A DNA stretch of 64,000 nucleotides from Dehalobacter sp. (lineage in GTDB: Bacteria > Bacillota > Desulfitobacteriia > Desulfitobacteriales > Syntrophobotulaceae), in assembly GCA_023667845.1 (NCBI GenBank), contig JAMPIU010000182.1, positions 1 to 64,000 of the forward strand, written 5' to 3'. The position numbers and the translations under genes are program-made. The notes under the pieces were generated by a model. It saw only the letters and a program-made list of their open reading frames with translations, searched no databases and had not been told where the DNA came from. Below are positions 56,233 to 64,000 of the stretch, one piece after another (the first letter of the stretch is position 1; every line of letters begins with the position of its first letter).

Positions 56233-56868
56233 TTGCGGCTTAGGAGAAAACGGAGCGCAAAGCTCGAACTAGAGAAAGACACCAAGACCATTTTAGCCCC
56301 TGCGGAATGCAAAGGGAAGTGGAATGAAGTATTCGACAATAATGATCCGGTTCATTTAGAACTGGGCTGCGGCCGGGGGGATTTTATCGCATCACTTGCA
56401 GGCAAAACTGAAAATATCAATTATATTGCAATTGATTCCTACCCGGAAGTGCTGGTTTGTGTGTTAAGGAAACTTAATCAAAGCAAGCTGCCTAACGTCA
56501 GGCTGGTTTCCATGCGTATTGAAGATACCGACAGTATTTTCGGACAGGATGAAATTGATAAAATCTATATCAATTTCTGTAATCCATGGCCCAGCAAGCG
56601 ACACCATAAGCGCAGACTGACACATCCGAACTTTCTAAGGAAGTACCAGACCTTTGTAAAGAAAGGATCGGAGGTTTGGTTCAAAACGGACGATGAACCA
56701 CTTTTTGAAGATAGCCTGCAGTATTTTCAGGAGACCGGTTTTCAGGAATTATACCGGACATATGATTTGCATCAAAGTGGTTTTGAAGAAAATATCATGA
56801 CCGAATACGAAACAAAATTTACAGGTCAGGGGATCAAGATTAAGTTTGCCGTTTTTAAGTATGAATAA
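56233..56868 (+). CDS. trmB: tRNA (guanine-N7-)-methyltransferase
   Basis: 211 residues from TTG 56233; AAGGAG is 11 bp upstream and no better start exists in frame. Methylates G46 of tRNA with SAM. Visible: SAM-binding LELGCGRGDFI, GIDSY-like AIDSYPEVL, the FCNPWPSKRHHKRRL substrate motif and TDDEPLFEDSL. Normal length. Probably co-transcribed with the citrate synthase gene. Confidence 0.95.
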   Translation: MRLRRKRSAKLELEKDTKTILAPAECKGKWNEVFDNNDPVHLELGCGRGDFIASLAGKTENINYIAIDSYPEVLVCVLRKLNQSKLPNVRLVSMRIEDTDSIFGQDEIDKIYINFCNPWPSKRHHKRRLTHPNFLRKYQTFVKKGSEVWFKTDDEPLFEDSLQYFQETGFQELYRTYDLHQSGFEENIMTEYETKFTGQGIKIKFAVFKYE

Positions 56869-56908
56869 ATAGGATTCGCACCTATTTCTGGGAGAATGGA
56901 CTGAAACC

Positions 56909-59266
56909 ATGATTAAGCTTCCGATCAGACAGCTGGTTGAATTAATAATGCGCTGCGGGGACATTGACAGCAGGTATGCTTCCAAGGACAGGATGGCGGA
57001 AGGGGCTAAAGCGCATCGGATCCTGCAGAAGAGGAACCGTGAAACCTATGAGGACTATCGAAGCGAAGTTTCGCTTTCTGAAGCATATTGTTACAATGGC
57101 ATTGATTATACGTTGGAGGGACGTGCTGACGGCATTTTCAGCTGTGAAGGCCGGACCGTTATTGAAGAAATAAAAACCACGGTGCTGCCATTGGATTCTA
57201 TTAACAAGGATTTCAGCGGCGCTCATTGGGCGCAGGCTAAGTGCTATGCGTATATTTACGCTGTCCAGAACGCTCTGACAGAAGCCGCCGTTCAACTGAC
57301 GTATTTCAATCTGGAGACCAATGAAACCAAACAATGGCTTAATTTTTTTGCAATCAATGAACTGACGGAATTTATCGGCAGTCTTATTCAAAAGTATTCG
57401 GTATGGGCAAGCTTTTCTGCCGAATGGGCAGAGATTCGGGACCCCTCGATCAAGGCGCTTCAGTTTCCTTTCCCGGCCTACCGGCAGGGGCAGCGGGAGC
57501 TGGCTGTACAGGCCTACCGGGCCATAGCCGGCCGAAAGAAACTGTTTGTGCAGGCCCCGACAGGAACCGGAAAAACTATCTCGGTGCTGTTTCCAGCCAT
57601 CAAAGCGATGGGGGAGGCGAAAACCTCTAAACTATTCTATTTGACGGCCAAAACGATAACGCGTCAGGTTGCGGAAGAGGCATTCGAAAGAATGCGCCAA
57701 GGCGGTCTGAAAATGAAGACCTTGACGCTGACTGCTAAAGAAAAAATTTGCTTTTGTGAAAAGTCGGTCTGCCATCCCGAGTATTGTAAATATGCCAAAG
57801 GACATTACGACCGAATTAATGCAGCCATTTTAGATGCGATCAAAGAGTCTGATGATTTGTCCAGAAGTGTAATCGAGAAATACGCCCAGAAGCATACAGT
57901 CTGTCCGTTTGAACTTTCCCTGGATCTTTCGCTTTTGGCGGACTGCGTCATTTGTGACTACAACTATGTTTTTGATCCGAGAGCACATCTCAGACGCTTT
58001 TTTGCAGACAACAGCGGCGATTATGTGTTTCTGATCGATGAAGCCCACAACCTTGTGGACAGAGCGCGGGAAATGTTCTCAGCAAAGCTTGACAAAACTG
58101 CTTTTTACCAGGTGAAAAAAGCGTATAAGGGTAGAAATAAAGCGTTGGATAAAATCCTGAACCGCATCAATAAAAAGATGATTGACCTGCGTCATCAATG
58201 CGGGGAGCAGGGCTATTTGATTACGACGGAAATGCCTGCGGATTTCCTGAGCCTTCTTCAGCAATACACCGGAACTTGTGAATTGATGCTTAAGGAAAAC
58301 AGAAGCTTAAGCGAGGATAGTGCTTTTCTTCAGCTCTATTTTGATGTGCTGGGTTTTACAGCAATCGCTGAATTTTACGATGAAAGATACGTTACTTTTG
58401 TGGAAACCAAGCGGGATGAGGTAACCGTGAAGCTTTTCTGCCTTGATCCATCGTTTTTGCTGGGAGAGGCGCTTAAAAGAGGCAGTTCGGCGGTGATGTT
58501 TTCAGCGACGCTGTCTCCGCTGGAATATTTCCGGGAGGTACTTGGCGGAGGTGAAGCAGACCATATTCTCTCTCTCGATTCTCCATTTGATTATCGAAAG
58601 CTTTGCGTGCTGACGGCTGACTCTGTTTCGACCAAGTATAAAGAAAGAGAACAAAGCGCTCACCAGATTACCCGGATGATTGGTTCCTTTGTCGCCCAGA
58701 AAACGGGGAATTACATTGTTTATTTTCCATCGTATAAATATATGAACGATATTTTTGCCGAGTTTGCTTCGGCCTGTCCCGATATCACCGCTGTGGCCCA
58801 GGAAGCTTCAATGGCTGAAGAAGAACGGGAACGTTTCCTGCTAAGTTTCAAAGAGAATCCTGAGAAAACCTATGTAGCTTTCTGCGTGCTCGGCGGAATA
58901 TTCTCCGAAGGCATTGATCTGAAGGGAAGCAGGCTGATTGGTACGGCGATTGTAAGCGTGGGACTGCCCCAGCTAAGTGTTCAGCAGAATATCATTCGGG
59001 ATTACTTTAACAGCAAAAACGGTCTCGGCTATGAATATGCGTATATGTATCCCGGAATGAACAAGGTGATGCAGGCTGCCGGCAGGGTGATTCGCAGCGA
59101 AAACGATATCGGTGCCGTTTTGCTTATTGACGAGCGGTACAGCAACAAGAAATATATAAAGCTGTTTCCAAAACACTGGATGCGGCGCAGAAACATCAAA
59201 GACAGCAAGTCTATTGAGAAAAACCTCGGATTATTCTGGCAGACAGGCAGTAAAGGTAATCCCTAA
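56909..59266 (+). CDS. PD-(D/E)XK nuclease-XPD/DinG-type helicase fusion
   Basis: 785 residues. The N-terminal ~170 residues carry a Cas4/RecB-like nuclease core with Asp74 in GRADGIF and E87-I-K89 in VIEEIKTT. A superfamily-2 XPD/DinG helicase follows: Walker A APTGTGKT (about 216-223), Fe-S cysteine cluster pattern CxCx4Cx4C at residues 281-293, DEAH box LIDEAHN near 376 and C-terminal helicase motifs (EGIDLKGSRL, QAAGRVIRSENDIG). It may unwind and cut branched or damaged DNA. Related two-domain proteins occur in clostridia; pathway unknown. No CRISPR genes are nearby. Confidence 0.88.
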   Translation: MIKLPIRQLVELIMRCGDIDSRYASKDRMAEGAKAHRILQKRNRETYEDYRSEVSLSEAYCYNGIDYTLEGRADGIFSCEGRTVIEEIKTTVLPLDSINKDFSGAHWAQAKCYAYIYAVQNALTEAAVQLTYFNLETNETKQWLNFFAINELTEFIGSLIQKYSVWASFSAEWAEIRDPSIKALQFPFPAYRQGQRELAVQAYRAIAGRKKLFVQAPTGTGKTISVLFPAIKAMGEAKTSKLFYLTAKTITRQVAEEAFERMRQGGLKMKTLTLTAKEKICFCEKSVCHPEYCKYAKGHYDRINAAILDAIKESDDLSRSVIEKYAQKHTVCPFELSLDLSLLADCVICDYNYVFDPRAHLRRFFADNSGDYVFLIDEAHNLVDRAREMFSAKLDKTAFYQVKKAYKGRNKALDKILNRINKKMIDLRHQCGEQGYLITTEMPADFLSLLQQYTGTCELMLKENRSLSEDSAFLQLYFDVLGFTAIAEFYDERYVTFVETKRDEVTVKLFCLDPSFLLGEALKRGSSAVMFSATLSPLEYFREVLGGGEADHILSLDSPFDYRKLCVLTADSVSTKYKEREQSAHQITRMIGSFVAQKTGNYIVYFPSYKYMNDIFAEFASACPDITAVAQEASMAEEERERFLLSFKENPEKTYVAFCVLGGIFSEGIDLKGSRLIGTAIVSVGLPQLSVQQNIIRDYFNSKNGLGYEYAYMYPGMNKVMQAAGRVIRSENDIGAVLLIDERYSNKKYIKLFPKHWMRRRNIKDSKSIEKNLGLFWQTGSKGNP

Positions 59267-59293
59267 AAAGCGGGAAAGAATGAGAGAAGTAAT

Positions 59294-59345
59294 ATAAGAC
59301 ATAAATATAAGACATAAATATAGGACATAAATATAGGACATAGTA
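59294..59345 (+). repeat. Four 13-bp tandem repeats
   Basis: Units ATAAGACATAAAT, ATAAGACATAAAT, ATAGGACATAAAT, ATAGGACATAGTA directly downstream of the helicase gene. Low complexity; no promoter function evident. Confidence 0.8.
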
Positions 59346-59387
59346 AGATGACTCAGAATAAATCGGAGGCATTTTTTTTATGCAATA

Positions 59388-59426
59388 TTTACAGAATCGT
59401 TACAATTACGCAAAGTCTACGCAATA
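59388..59426 (+). promoter_or_regulatory. PhoP-type direct repeats before pstS
   Basis: Four hexamers spaced 11 bp apart: TTTACA, GTTACA, GCAAAG, GCAATA. The first two fit the Pho-box consensus TT(A/C/T)ACA. The ~80-bp region to 59470 is almost the same as the pstC upstream region (63385-63468). Confidence 0.65.
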
Positions 59427-59511
59427 ATAAATTGTTATTGTATATATAGCAAAAACATTGGAGGAGATCAGTTTATACTGAAAACATTAATAATGAGAGG
59501 AAGAATTGAAA

Positions 59512-60348
59512 ATGAAAAAACTGTTTACGCTTATATTGGTAGGTATTCTGGCTTTAGCTTTCACCGGCTGCGGAAGCAAAGACAGCACTTCCCAATCCAA
59601 CCAACAGCAGGCACAGACTGAGTCCGCAGAAATTACCATCGCAGGGTCCACCTCGGTTCAGCCGATTTCTGAAGCACTCACAGAAGCATTCATGGCGAAA
59701 AACCCGAACATTAAAGTTAACGTCCAGGGAGGCGGTTCCGGAGCAGGAATCAAAGCTGCCCAGGAAGGCACCGCGGATATCGGATCTTCTTCCCGCGAGC
59801 TGAAACCTGAAGAGACCGGTCTGACGGAAACCGTCATCTGTAAGGATGGCGTTGCTATCGTAGTCAATTCTAAAAACGTAGTCAAAGATCTGAGCATCGA
59901 GCAGATTAAAAAGATTTATAGCGGCAAAATCACCAACTGGAAAGAAGTTGGCGGAGCTAACCAGACGATCAATGTGATTACCAGAGAAGCAGGTTCCGGT
60001 ACACGTGGTGCATTTGAAGAATTGGTCATGGGCAAAGATAATCCGATCAGTGACAAAGCGATTGTTCAGAACTCCACTGGTGCTGCGAGAACTTCTATAG
60101 CCGGTGATGTGAATGCGATTGCCTATATTTCGATGGCAAGCATTGATGACACGGTGAAAGCAGTAACCGTAGAAGGTATTGAGGCCAATGCGGAGAATGT
60201 CCTGAATGGATCGTACAAAATTCAGCGTCCGTTCCTCTATCTGACCAAAGCAGCGCCTGCGGGTGCAGTGAAGACCTATATTGACTTTGTCATGTCGGAT
60301 GAAGGACAAAGCATCATTCAAAAAGAAGGTCTTGTATTGGTGAAATGA
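59512..60348 (+). CDS. pstS: Phosphate ABC transporter substrate-binding protein PstS
   Basis: 278 residues from ATG 59512 (GAGAGGAAG upstream; a TTG at 59506 is an alternative). Signal peptide with lipobox LAFTGC (Cys ~ residue 20). Mature domain shows PstS features: TIAGSTSVQPISEAL, GGGSGAGIKAAQEG, REAGSGTRGAF phosphate loop and VDLKIAYLTKAAPAG-like end. It captures phosphate outside the cell for PstCAB. It is separated from pstC by the phoB-phoR genes. Confidence 0.95.
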   Translation: MKKLFTLILVGILALAFTGCGSKDSTSQSNQQQAQTESAEITIAGSTSVQPISEALTEAFMAKNPNIKVNVQGGGSGAGIKAAQEGTADIGSSSRELKPEETGLTETVICKDGVAIVVNSKNVVKDLSIEQIKKIYSGKITNWKEVGGANQTINVITREAGSGTRGAFEELVMGKDNPISDKAIVQNSTGAARTSIAGDVNAIAYISMASIDDTVKAVTVEGIEANAENVLNGSYKIQRPFLYLTKAAPAGAVKTYIDFVMSDEGQSIIQKEGLVLVK

Positions 60349-60422
60349 CCCAAGATTCGTCCAATGCAACAGCTATATCCGTAGAAAGAGTGCAGCATAT
60401 ACTCAATAAAATGAAGATAATT

Positions 60423-60465
60423 TGGGTCAGACAGGGTGAGTAATTATTTCACCCTGTCTGACCCA
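60423..60465. repeat. 43-bp palindromic hairpin element downstream of pstS
   Basis: TGGGTCAGACAGGGTGA (60423-60439) and its exact complement TCACCCTGTCTGACCCA (60449-60465) with a 9-base loop. No T-tract follows. It resembles REP/MITE-like palindromes associated with IS200-type (RAYT) transposases; such a transposase is not in the window. Confidence 0.8.
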
Positions 60466-60568
60466 GTTAAACGTTTATCCCGAAGATTTCTCCATTAGCA
60501 CTCATCGGGTTACACGATCGCTCATATCGCTTAAAAAATATTTTGATGAAAATGGGCTAGCCAAATAA
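60440..60568 (+). pseudogene. Possible C-terminal gene fragment
   Basis: An open stretch without start codon runs from the palindrome to TAA 60566-60568; its last 27 codons read DFSISTHRVTRSLISLKKYF and a short tail, protein-like and helical. May be a relic attached to the palindrome; could be chance. Confidence 0.2.
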
Positions 60569-60777
60569 GATTAAATATAGGGGATTGATCACCGATGGAA
60601 AGAACAAAAGTTGCATTTAGTGATGAAGCGTTTATTCAGACATTTTGCGCCGTTACGAATACATGTTCTTTTCATAGAGATGAAATACCTTTTATGCTGT
60701 TATATAATATGAAATAGATATGGCTTATTCTTATTGATGAAACGTTTTAATGCGAAGCATTTATCGAGGAGGACGAT

Positions 60778-61473
60778 ATGAGGAAAAGAATCTTGGTTGT
60801 GGAAGATGAAGAAGCGATTGCCCGCCTGATCAGTTATAATCTTCAAAAAGAAGGATTTGAAGTTCAGGTTTCAGAAGATGGACTTGAAGCACTGGGGAAA
60901 ATTCGATCAGAAAAACCAGATTTGCTTATTCTCGATATTATGCTTCCTGGAATGGACGGCTATGAAATTTGCCAAGCAGTCAGGAAAGAAGACGGTTCTC
61001 TCCCTGTTATTATGTTGTCGGCGAGAGATGATGAGCTGGATAAAATTCTTGGTCTGGAACTTGGCGGGGATGATTATCTGACAAAACCATTCAGCCCGAG
61101 AGAGCTTGTTGCCAGGGTACGCGCTTTATTGCGGCGGGCCCAAACGACTCAGGCAGCACCTGACCATGAGACTTTTTTGATCGACAGGCTGGCCGTTGAT
61201 TTCTCCGGCCGTGAAATCAGCGTGAATGATCAGATTGTACCGCTTACGCCAAAGGAGTTTGAACTGCTGGAATATTTAATCCGCCATCGAGGAAAAGTGG
61301 TAAGCCGAGATCAGCTGTTAGACAGAGTATGGAACTATGATTTCGCGGGTGATACCAGGATTGTTGATGTTCATATCAGCAGGCTTCGAGAAAAAATTGA
61401 GCCCGACCCTAAAAATCCGTCTTATATCCAGACGGTTCGCGGGGTCGGATACAGGTTTAAGGAGCGAGGCTGA
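60778..61473 (+). CDS. phoB: PhoB/PhoP-type response regulator
   Basis: 231 residues, OmpR/PhoB family. Receiver: VEDEEAIARL acidic pocket, Asp in LLILDIMLPGMDG (about residue 54), Ser in MLSARDD, Lys in YLTKPFSPRE. Winged-helix DNA-binding domain from about residue 130: LTPKEFELLEYL and the recognition-helix segment IVDVHISRLREKIE. GAGGAGG precedes ATG 60778. It overlaps phoR by one base pair pattern ATGA (61473). Expected to bind the 11-bp repeats before pstS and pstC. Confidence 0.93.
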   Translation: MRKRILVVEDEEAIARLISYNLQKEGFEVQVSEDGLEALGKIRSEKPDLLILDIMLPGMDGYEICQAVRKEDGSLPVIMLSARDDELDKILGLELGGDDYLTKPFSPRELVARVRALLRRAQTTQAAPDHETFLIDRLAVDFSGREISVNDQIVPLTPKEFELLEYLIRHRGKVVSRDQLLDRVWNYDFAGDTRIVDVHISRLREKIEPDPKNPSYIQTVRGVGYRFKERG

Positions 61474-63242
61474 TGTTGAAAAGTCTGAAAATGAAATTCA
61501 CAGTTGGCTTTATTGCACTAGCACTGCTTTCAATGCTTGTATCAGGCGTTTATCTTATCAAGGTGCTCGATAACTATTTTATTGAAAATCTGCAGGCCAA
61601 ACTTTTGGTTGAGGCGAAATTGGTCAGAGAAATGGTTATCGATGAATTTGGTTCGCTGAATATGGTCTCGGATATTGAAAAAATTACCGGTGATCTTGCA
61701 AACGTTACTAGCACCAGGGTTACGGTGATCGATGCGAATGGCGTTGTTCTGGGTGATTCTGAGCAGCTGCCGACGCTTATGGAGAACCATCTCGGGCGTC
61801 CCGAAATCCACCAGGCGATCAGCGAAGGTGTCGGGATAGCGGAGAGAGAAAGTACAACACTTAATACGCAAATGATGTATCTGGCGCTGCCTGTTGAGAA
61901 AGACGGGGAAATTAAGGGCTTTGTTCGCCTGGCGCTTCCGATGACCGAAATTACGACGGCCCTATCCAAACTGTGGAGCATGCTGTTCATAGCTCTCTTA
62001 ATGGCTACAGTAATCGCCGGCATCTTAGGGTTTAAGCTATCGCAGCGTCTGACAAAGCCAATTCAGAAAATGACAGCCGCAGCTCAAAATATTGCTGGGG
62101 GTGATTTCAGCCTGCGTACCTACACGACCAGTCAGGATGAGATCGGGAAACTTGGGCAGGCTTTAAATCAAATGGCCCAGCAGCTGAAAGAAATGATTGA
62201 CGAAGTCTCAACCGGGAAAAGTAAGCTTGAAACGGTCTTAGCGAATATGGTCAGTGGCGTTATTTTTCTCAGAGAAGATGGTAAGATCGATTTGATTAAT
62301 CCGGCAGCCCTGAAGATTCTGGAGATCGAACCCAAAAATGTCAATCGGCATCAGATTGAGATTATCAACAATTACCAATTAAGTACACTGATTGACACGG
62401 CACTGAAAACGCACAAGGCCGCCAAGGATGATTTATTAATATTATCTCCGCACGAAAAAAATATTGAAGTCAATATTACGCCAATTCTCGGAAAGGGAAA
62501 TACCAACATCGGAGCCGTCATGGTGCTTCATGATATTACGGATCTCCGAAAACTGGAAACAATGCGCAGGGATTTTGTTGCCAATGTATCTCATGAATTA
62601 AAAACGCCTGTCACCTCACTCAAAGGATATGCGGAAACACTGCTCGATGGTGCGCTTGATGACCCTGAGACGGCCAGAGAATTTGTCAGAATCATCTTGA
62701 CAGAATCAGAACGGCTGCGGATGCTCGTTGATGACCTGCTGGAATTATCCAGAATTGAATCTGGGGCAGATCCGGTCGAATGGCAGAAAATTGATGTGAG
62801 TGCTTTACTGCATTCGCTGGAGGTAAAGTTAAGACCCCAGCTTGAAGCCAGGCAAATCCAGCTTACTGTCGTTTGTCCAGAGAAGTTGCCATATGCCTGG
62901 GGAGATTACAGCATGATCGAGCAGGTGTTAACAAATTTGACGGACAACGCTATAAAATATTCCGCAATAGGGGAAAAGGTCAAAATTGTCGCTTCCCAAA
63001 AGTCTGACGGAATACTGTTTGAGGTGATTGATTCCGGGCCTGGAATTCCGGAGCATGATTTACCCCGGGTTTTTGAAAGGTTTTACCGGGTTGATAAAGG
63101 CAGGAATCGTAAACAAGGGGGGACGGGGCTCGGATTGGCGATTGTCAAACATATTCTGGAGACCCATGGCACGAGGATACAGGTGGAGAGTACGTTGGGG
63201 CGGGGCTCACGATTCTATTTTATGCTGACCAAAAAATCATAA
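61473..63242 (+). CDS. phoR: Phosphate-regulon sensor histidine kinase PhoR
   Basis: 589 residues. TM1 about 8-30, extracellular sensor (about 31-165), TM2 about 168-190, HAMP (about 190-245), PAS domain (about 255-360), HisKA with phosphoacceptor in VANVSHELKTPVTSLKGYAE (about residue 373), and HATPase with N-box (LTNLTDNAIKYS), DSGPGIP and GTGLGLAIVK. The start ATG shares its A with the phoB stop codon, so the two are co-translated. It senses phosphate limitation through the Pst system. Confidence 0.95.
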   Translation: MLKSLKMKFTVGFIALALLSMLVSGVYLIKVLDNYFIENLQAKLLVEAKLVREMVIDEFGSLNMVSDIEKITGDLANVTSTRVTVIDANGVVLGDSEQLPTLMENHLGRPEIHQAISEGVGIAERESTTLNTQMMYLALPVEKDGEIKGFVRLALPMTEITTALSKLWSMLFIALLMATVIAGILGFKLSQRLTKPIQKMTAAAQNIAGGDFSLRTYTTSQDEIGKLGQALNQMAQQLKEMIDEVSTGKSKLETVLANMVSGVIFLREDGKIDLINPAALKILEIEPKNVNRHQIEIINNYQLSTLIDTALKTHKAAKDDLLILSPHEKNIEVNITPILGKGNTNIGAVMVLHDITDLRKLETMRRDFVANVSHELKTPVTSLKGYAETLLDGALDDPETAREFVRIILTESERLRMLVDDLLELSRIESGADPVEWQKIDVSALLHSLEVKLRPQLEARQIQLTVVCPEKLPYAWGDYSMIEQVLTNLTDNAIKYSAIGEKVKIVASQKSDGILFEVIDSGPGIPEHDLPRVFERFYRVDKGRNRKQGGTGLGLAIVKHILETHGTRIQVESTLGRGSRFYFMLTKKS

Positions 63243-63254
63243 GTCTACGGATAT

Positions 63255-63298
63255 CAGGTTAAACTTTGGCTTTTAACCTGGATGCTTTTCTGTTTTTT
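63255..63298 (+). terminator. Intrinsic terminator after phoR
   Basis: CAGGTTAAA (63255-63263) pairs with TTTAACCTG (63272-63280); T-rich sequence CTTTTCTGTTTTTTCC follows. Confidence 0.7.
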
Positions 63299-63385
63299 CC
63301 AAATTAAATATATTGTAAATAATAGAGATGTCTTGATTATAAAGGCAGCTCTTATTATTTAATGTGTATATTTCCATATCGTACA

Positions 63386-63424
63386 TTTACAAAATCGTTA
63401 CAATTCCGCAAAGTCTTCTCAACA
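63386..63424 (+). promoter_or_regulatory. PhoP-type direct repeats before pstC
   Basis: TTTACA, GTTACA, GCAAAG, TCAACA with 11-bp spacing, matching the pstS upstream region in order and spacing. A separate promoter for pstCAB follows from this. Confidence 0.65.
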
Positions 63425-63472
63425 AATAATTGCTATTGTATAACTAGGAAAATCATCGGAGGAGACCAATCC

Positions 63473-64000
63473 ATGCAGAAAAGCATTCACCTTAAAAAAA
63501 GTGAAATCATCGTTGAAAAAATACTCCTTCTCAGTGCTGTTGCTGCCATTTTTATCATTGCGCTGATCGCTGTATTTGTCATCATTTCGGGTTGGCCTGT
63601 TTTGCAGAAAACAGGATTTTTCAATTTTGTCCTCGGAACAACATGGGATCCGACTCATGGTATTTATGGGATCCTGCCAATGGTGGTCGGGTCCATACTT
63701 GTAACCTTGGGAGCGCTTGTTCTGGGAATTCCCTTCGGGGTCGCAGGAGCCATCTTTATGGCTGAGATTGCCCCGCCTAAAGCAGCTAAGCTGATAAGAC
63801 CTGCAATCGAACTGCTGGCTGGGATTCCATCGGTTGTCTACGGTTTTTATGGACTGGCAGTCATCGTTCCTTTAATCCGGAACCATTTTGGCGGAACAGG
63901 TTTTAGCATTTTGGCAGGATCCCTGATTCTGGCCATCATGATCCTGCCTACCATCCTGAATCTCTCCGAGACTGCGCTGCGCGCGGTTCCCAGCGAATAT
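63473..64000 (+). CDS. pstC: Phosphate ABC transporter permease PstC (partial)
   Basis: First 176 codons, running off the right edge. ATG 63473 follows GGAGGAG at 63458-63464. TM segments at about 17-45, 64-93 and further are visible; the ELLAGIPSVVYGFYGL motif is the PstC-conserved loop contacting the ATPase, and SETALRAVP is the start of the coupling-helix region. With PstA and PstB (outside the window) it forms the phosphate importer fed by PstS. Confidence 0.93.
   Translation, partial: MQKSIHLKKSEIIVEKILLLSAVAAIFIIALIAVFVIISGWPVLQKTGFFNFVLGTTWDPTHGIYGILPMVVGSILVTLGALVLGIPFGVAGAIFMAEIAPPKAAKLIRPAIELLAGIPSVVYGFYGLAVIVPLIRNHFGGTGFSILAGSLILAIMILPTILNLSETALRAVPSEY

Larger units (their letters stand above)
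60349..60777. other. Gap between pstS and phoB
   Basis: 429 bp holding the 43-bp palindrome, the relic fragment and a 40-codon frame at 60595-60717 (ATG to TAG, GGGGA upstream, no recognisable product). The phoB ribosome site is GAGGAGG near 60767-60773. Confidence 0.4.

Noticed and set aside
59294-59345. CRISPR or iteron array
   Set aside because: Only 13-bp units with no spacers; low-complexity tandem repeat, and no replication gene nearby.
60595-60717. 40-residue plus-strand gene before phoB
   Set aside because: Weak ribosome site, no conserved motif; treated as unsupported.

Overview
The window looks like a chromosomal segment of a low-to-mid GC, Gram-positive, spore-forming clostridium. 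Gene content and order resemble the Peptococcaceae (Desulfitobacterium/Dehalobacter-like); that placement is inferred from RapZ-YvcK-WhiA, a clade-II fused PurL, tiny YjcZ-like sporulation proteins, a clostridial citrate synthase and a B12-dependent radical SAM enzyme, and no 16S or other marker was available. Almost everything is ordinary core genome. The segment downstream of the tmRNA gene (about 37.7-45.4 kb) is an accessory patch.

Layout. 0-7.5 kb: a P-loop protein, then uvrB and uvrA (nucleotide excision repair, with a LexA-type box between them) and a solitary panB. 7.6-12.7 kb (minus strand): a NarL-type two-component system followed by an ABC-2 exporter (ATPase plus two permeases), with two dyad-symmetric sites in the gap between regulator and transporter. 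13.0-24.97 kb: a Cof-type HAD phosphatase, a B12-binding radical SAM protein, a structured non-coding leader, an orphan binding lipoprotein, rapZ-yvcK-whiA, a Na/phosphate symporter, and trkA-trkH for K+ uptake. 25.2-30.3 kb: the lower-glycolysis operon pgk-tpiA-gpmI-eno, without gap. 30.5-37.7 kb: secG, hppA, a carboxylesterase, smpB, a DUF4003 gene, a convergent PIG-L deacetylase and the tmRNA gene ssrA; the usual secG-est-rnr-smpB-ssrA order is kept except that rnr is missing and hppA is inserted.

37.7-45.4 kb holds a 44-bp near-perfect palindrome, several small membrane proteins, a complete-looking group II intron with its reverse transcriptase/maturase, an IS3-type transposase remnant, a GC-rich secreted phosphodiester glycosidase with cell-wall-binding repeats, a DUF2935 protein, two tiny sporulation-type membrane proteins and a possible relic of a second wall-binding protein. 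45.4-51.9 kb: an HD-domain protein, purL, a NusG-II-like membrane protein and fba. 52.1-59.3 kb: a membrane CheA-like kinase with its CheY-like partner, citrate synthase, trmB, and a PD-(D/E)XK nuclease-XPD helicase fusion. 59.4-64 kb: the phosphate-starvation block pstS, phoB-phoR and the start of pstC; pstS and pstC share an almost duplicated promoter with four 11-bp-phased PhoP-type repeats.

No tRNA, rRNA or CRISPR array was seen. No convincing new defence or biosynthetic system was found. The best leads are the structured RNA at 15.85 kb, the palindrome and island after ssrA, the CheA-like kinase without classical chemotaxis modules, and the nuclease-helicase fusion.
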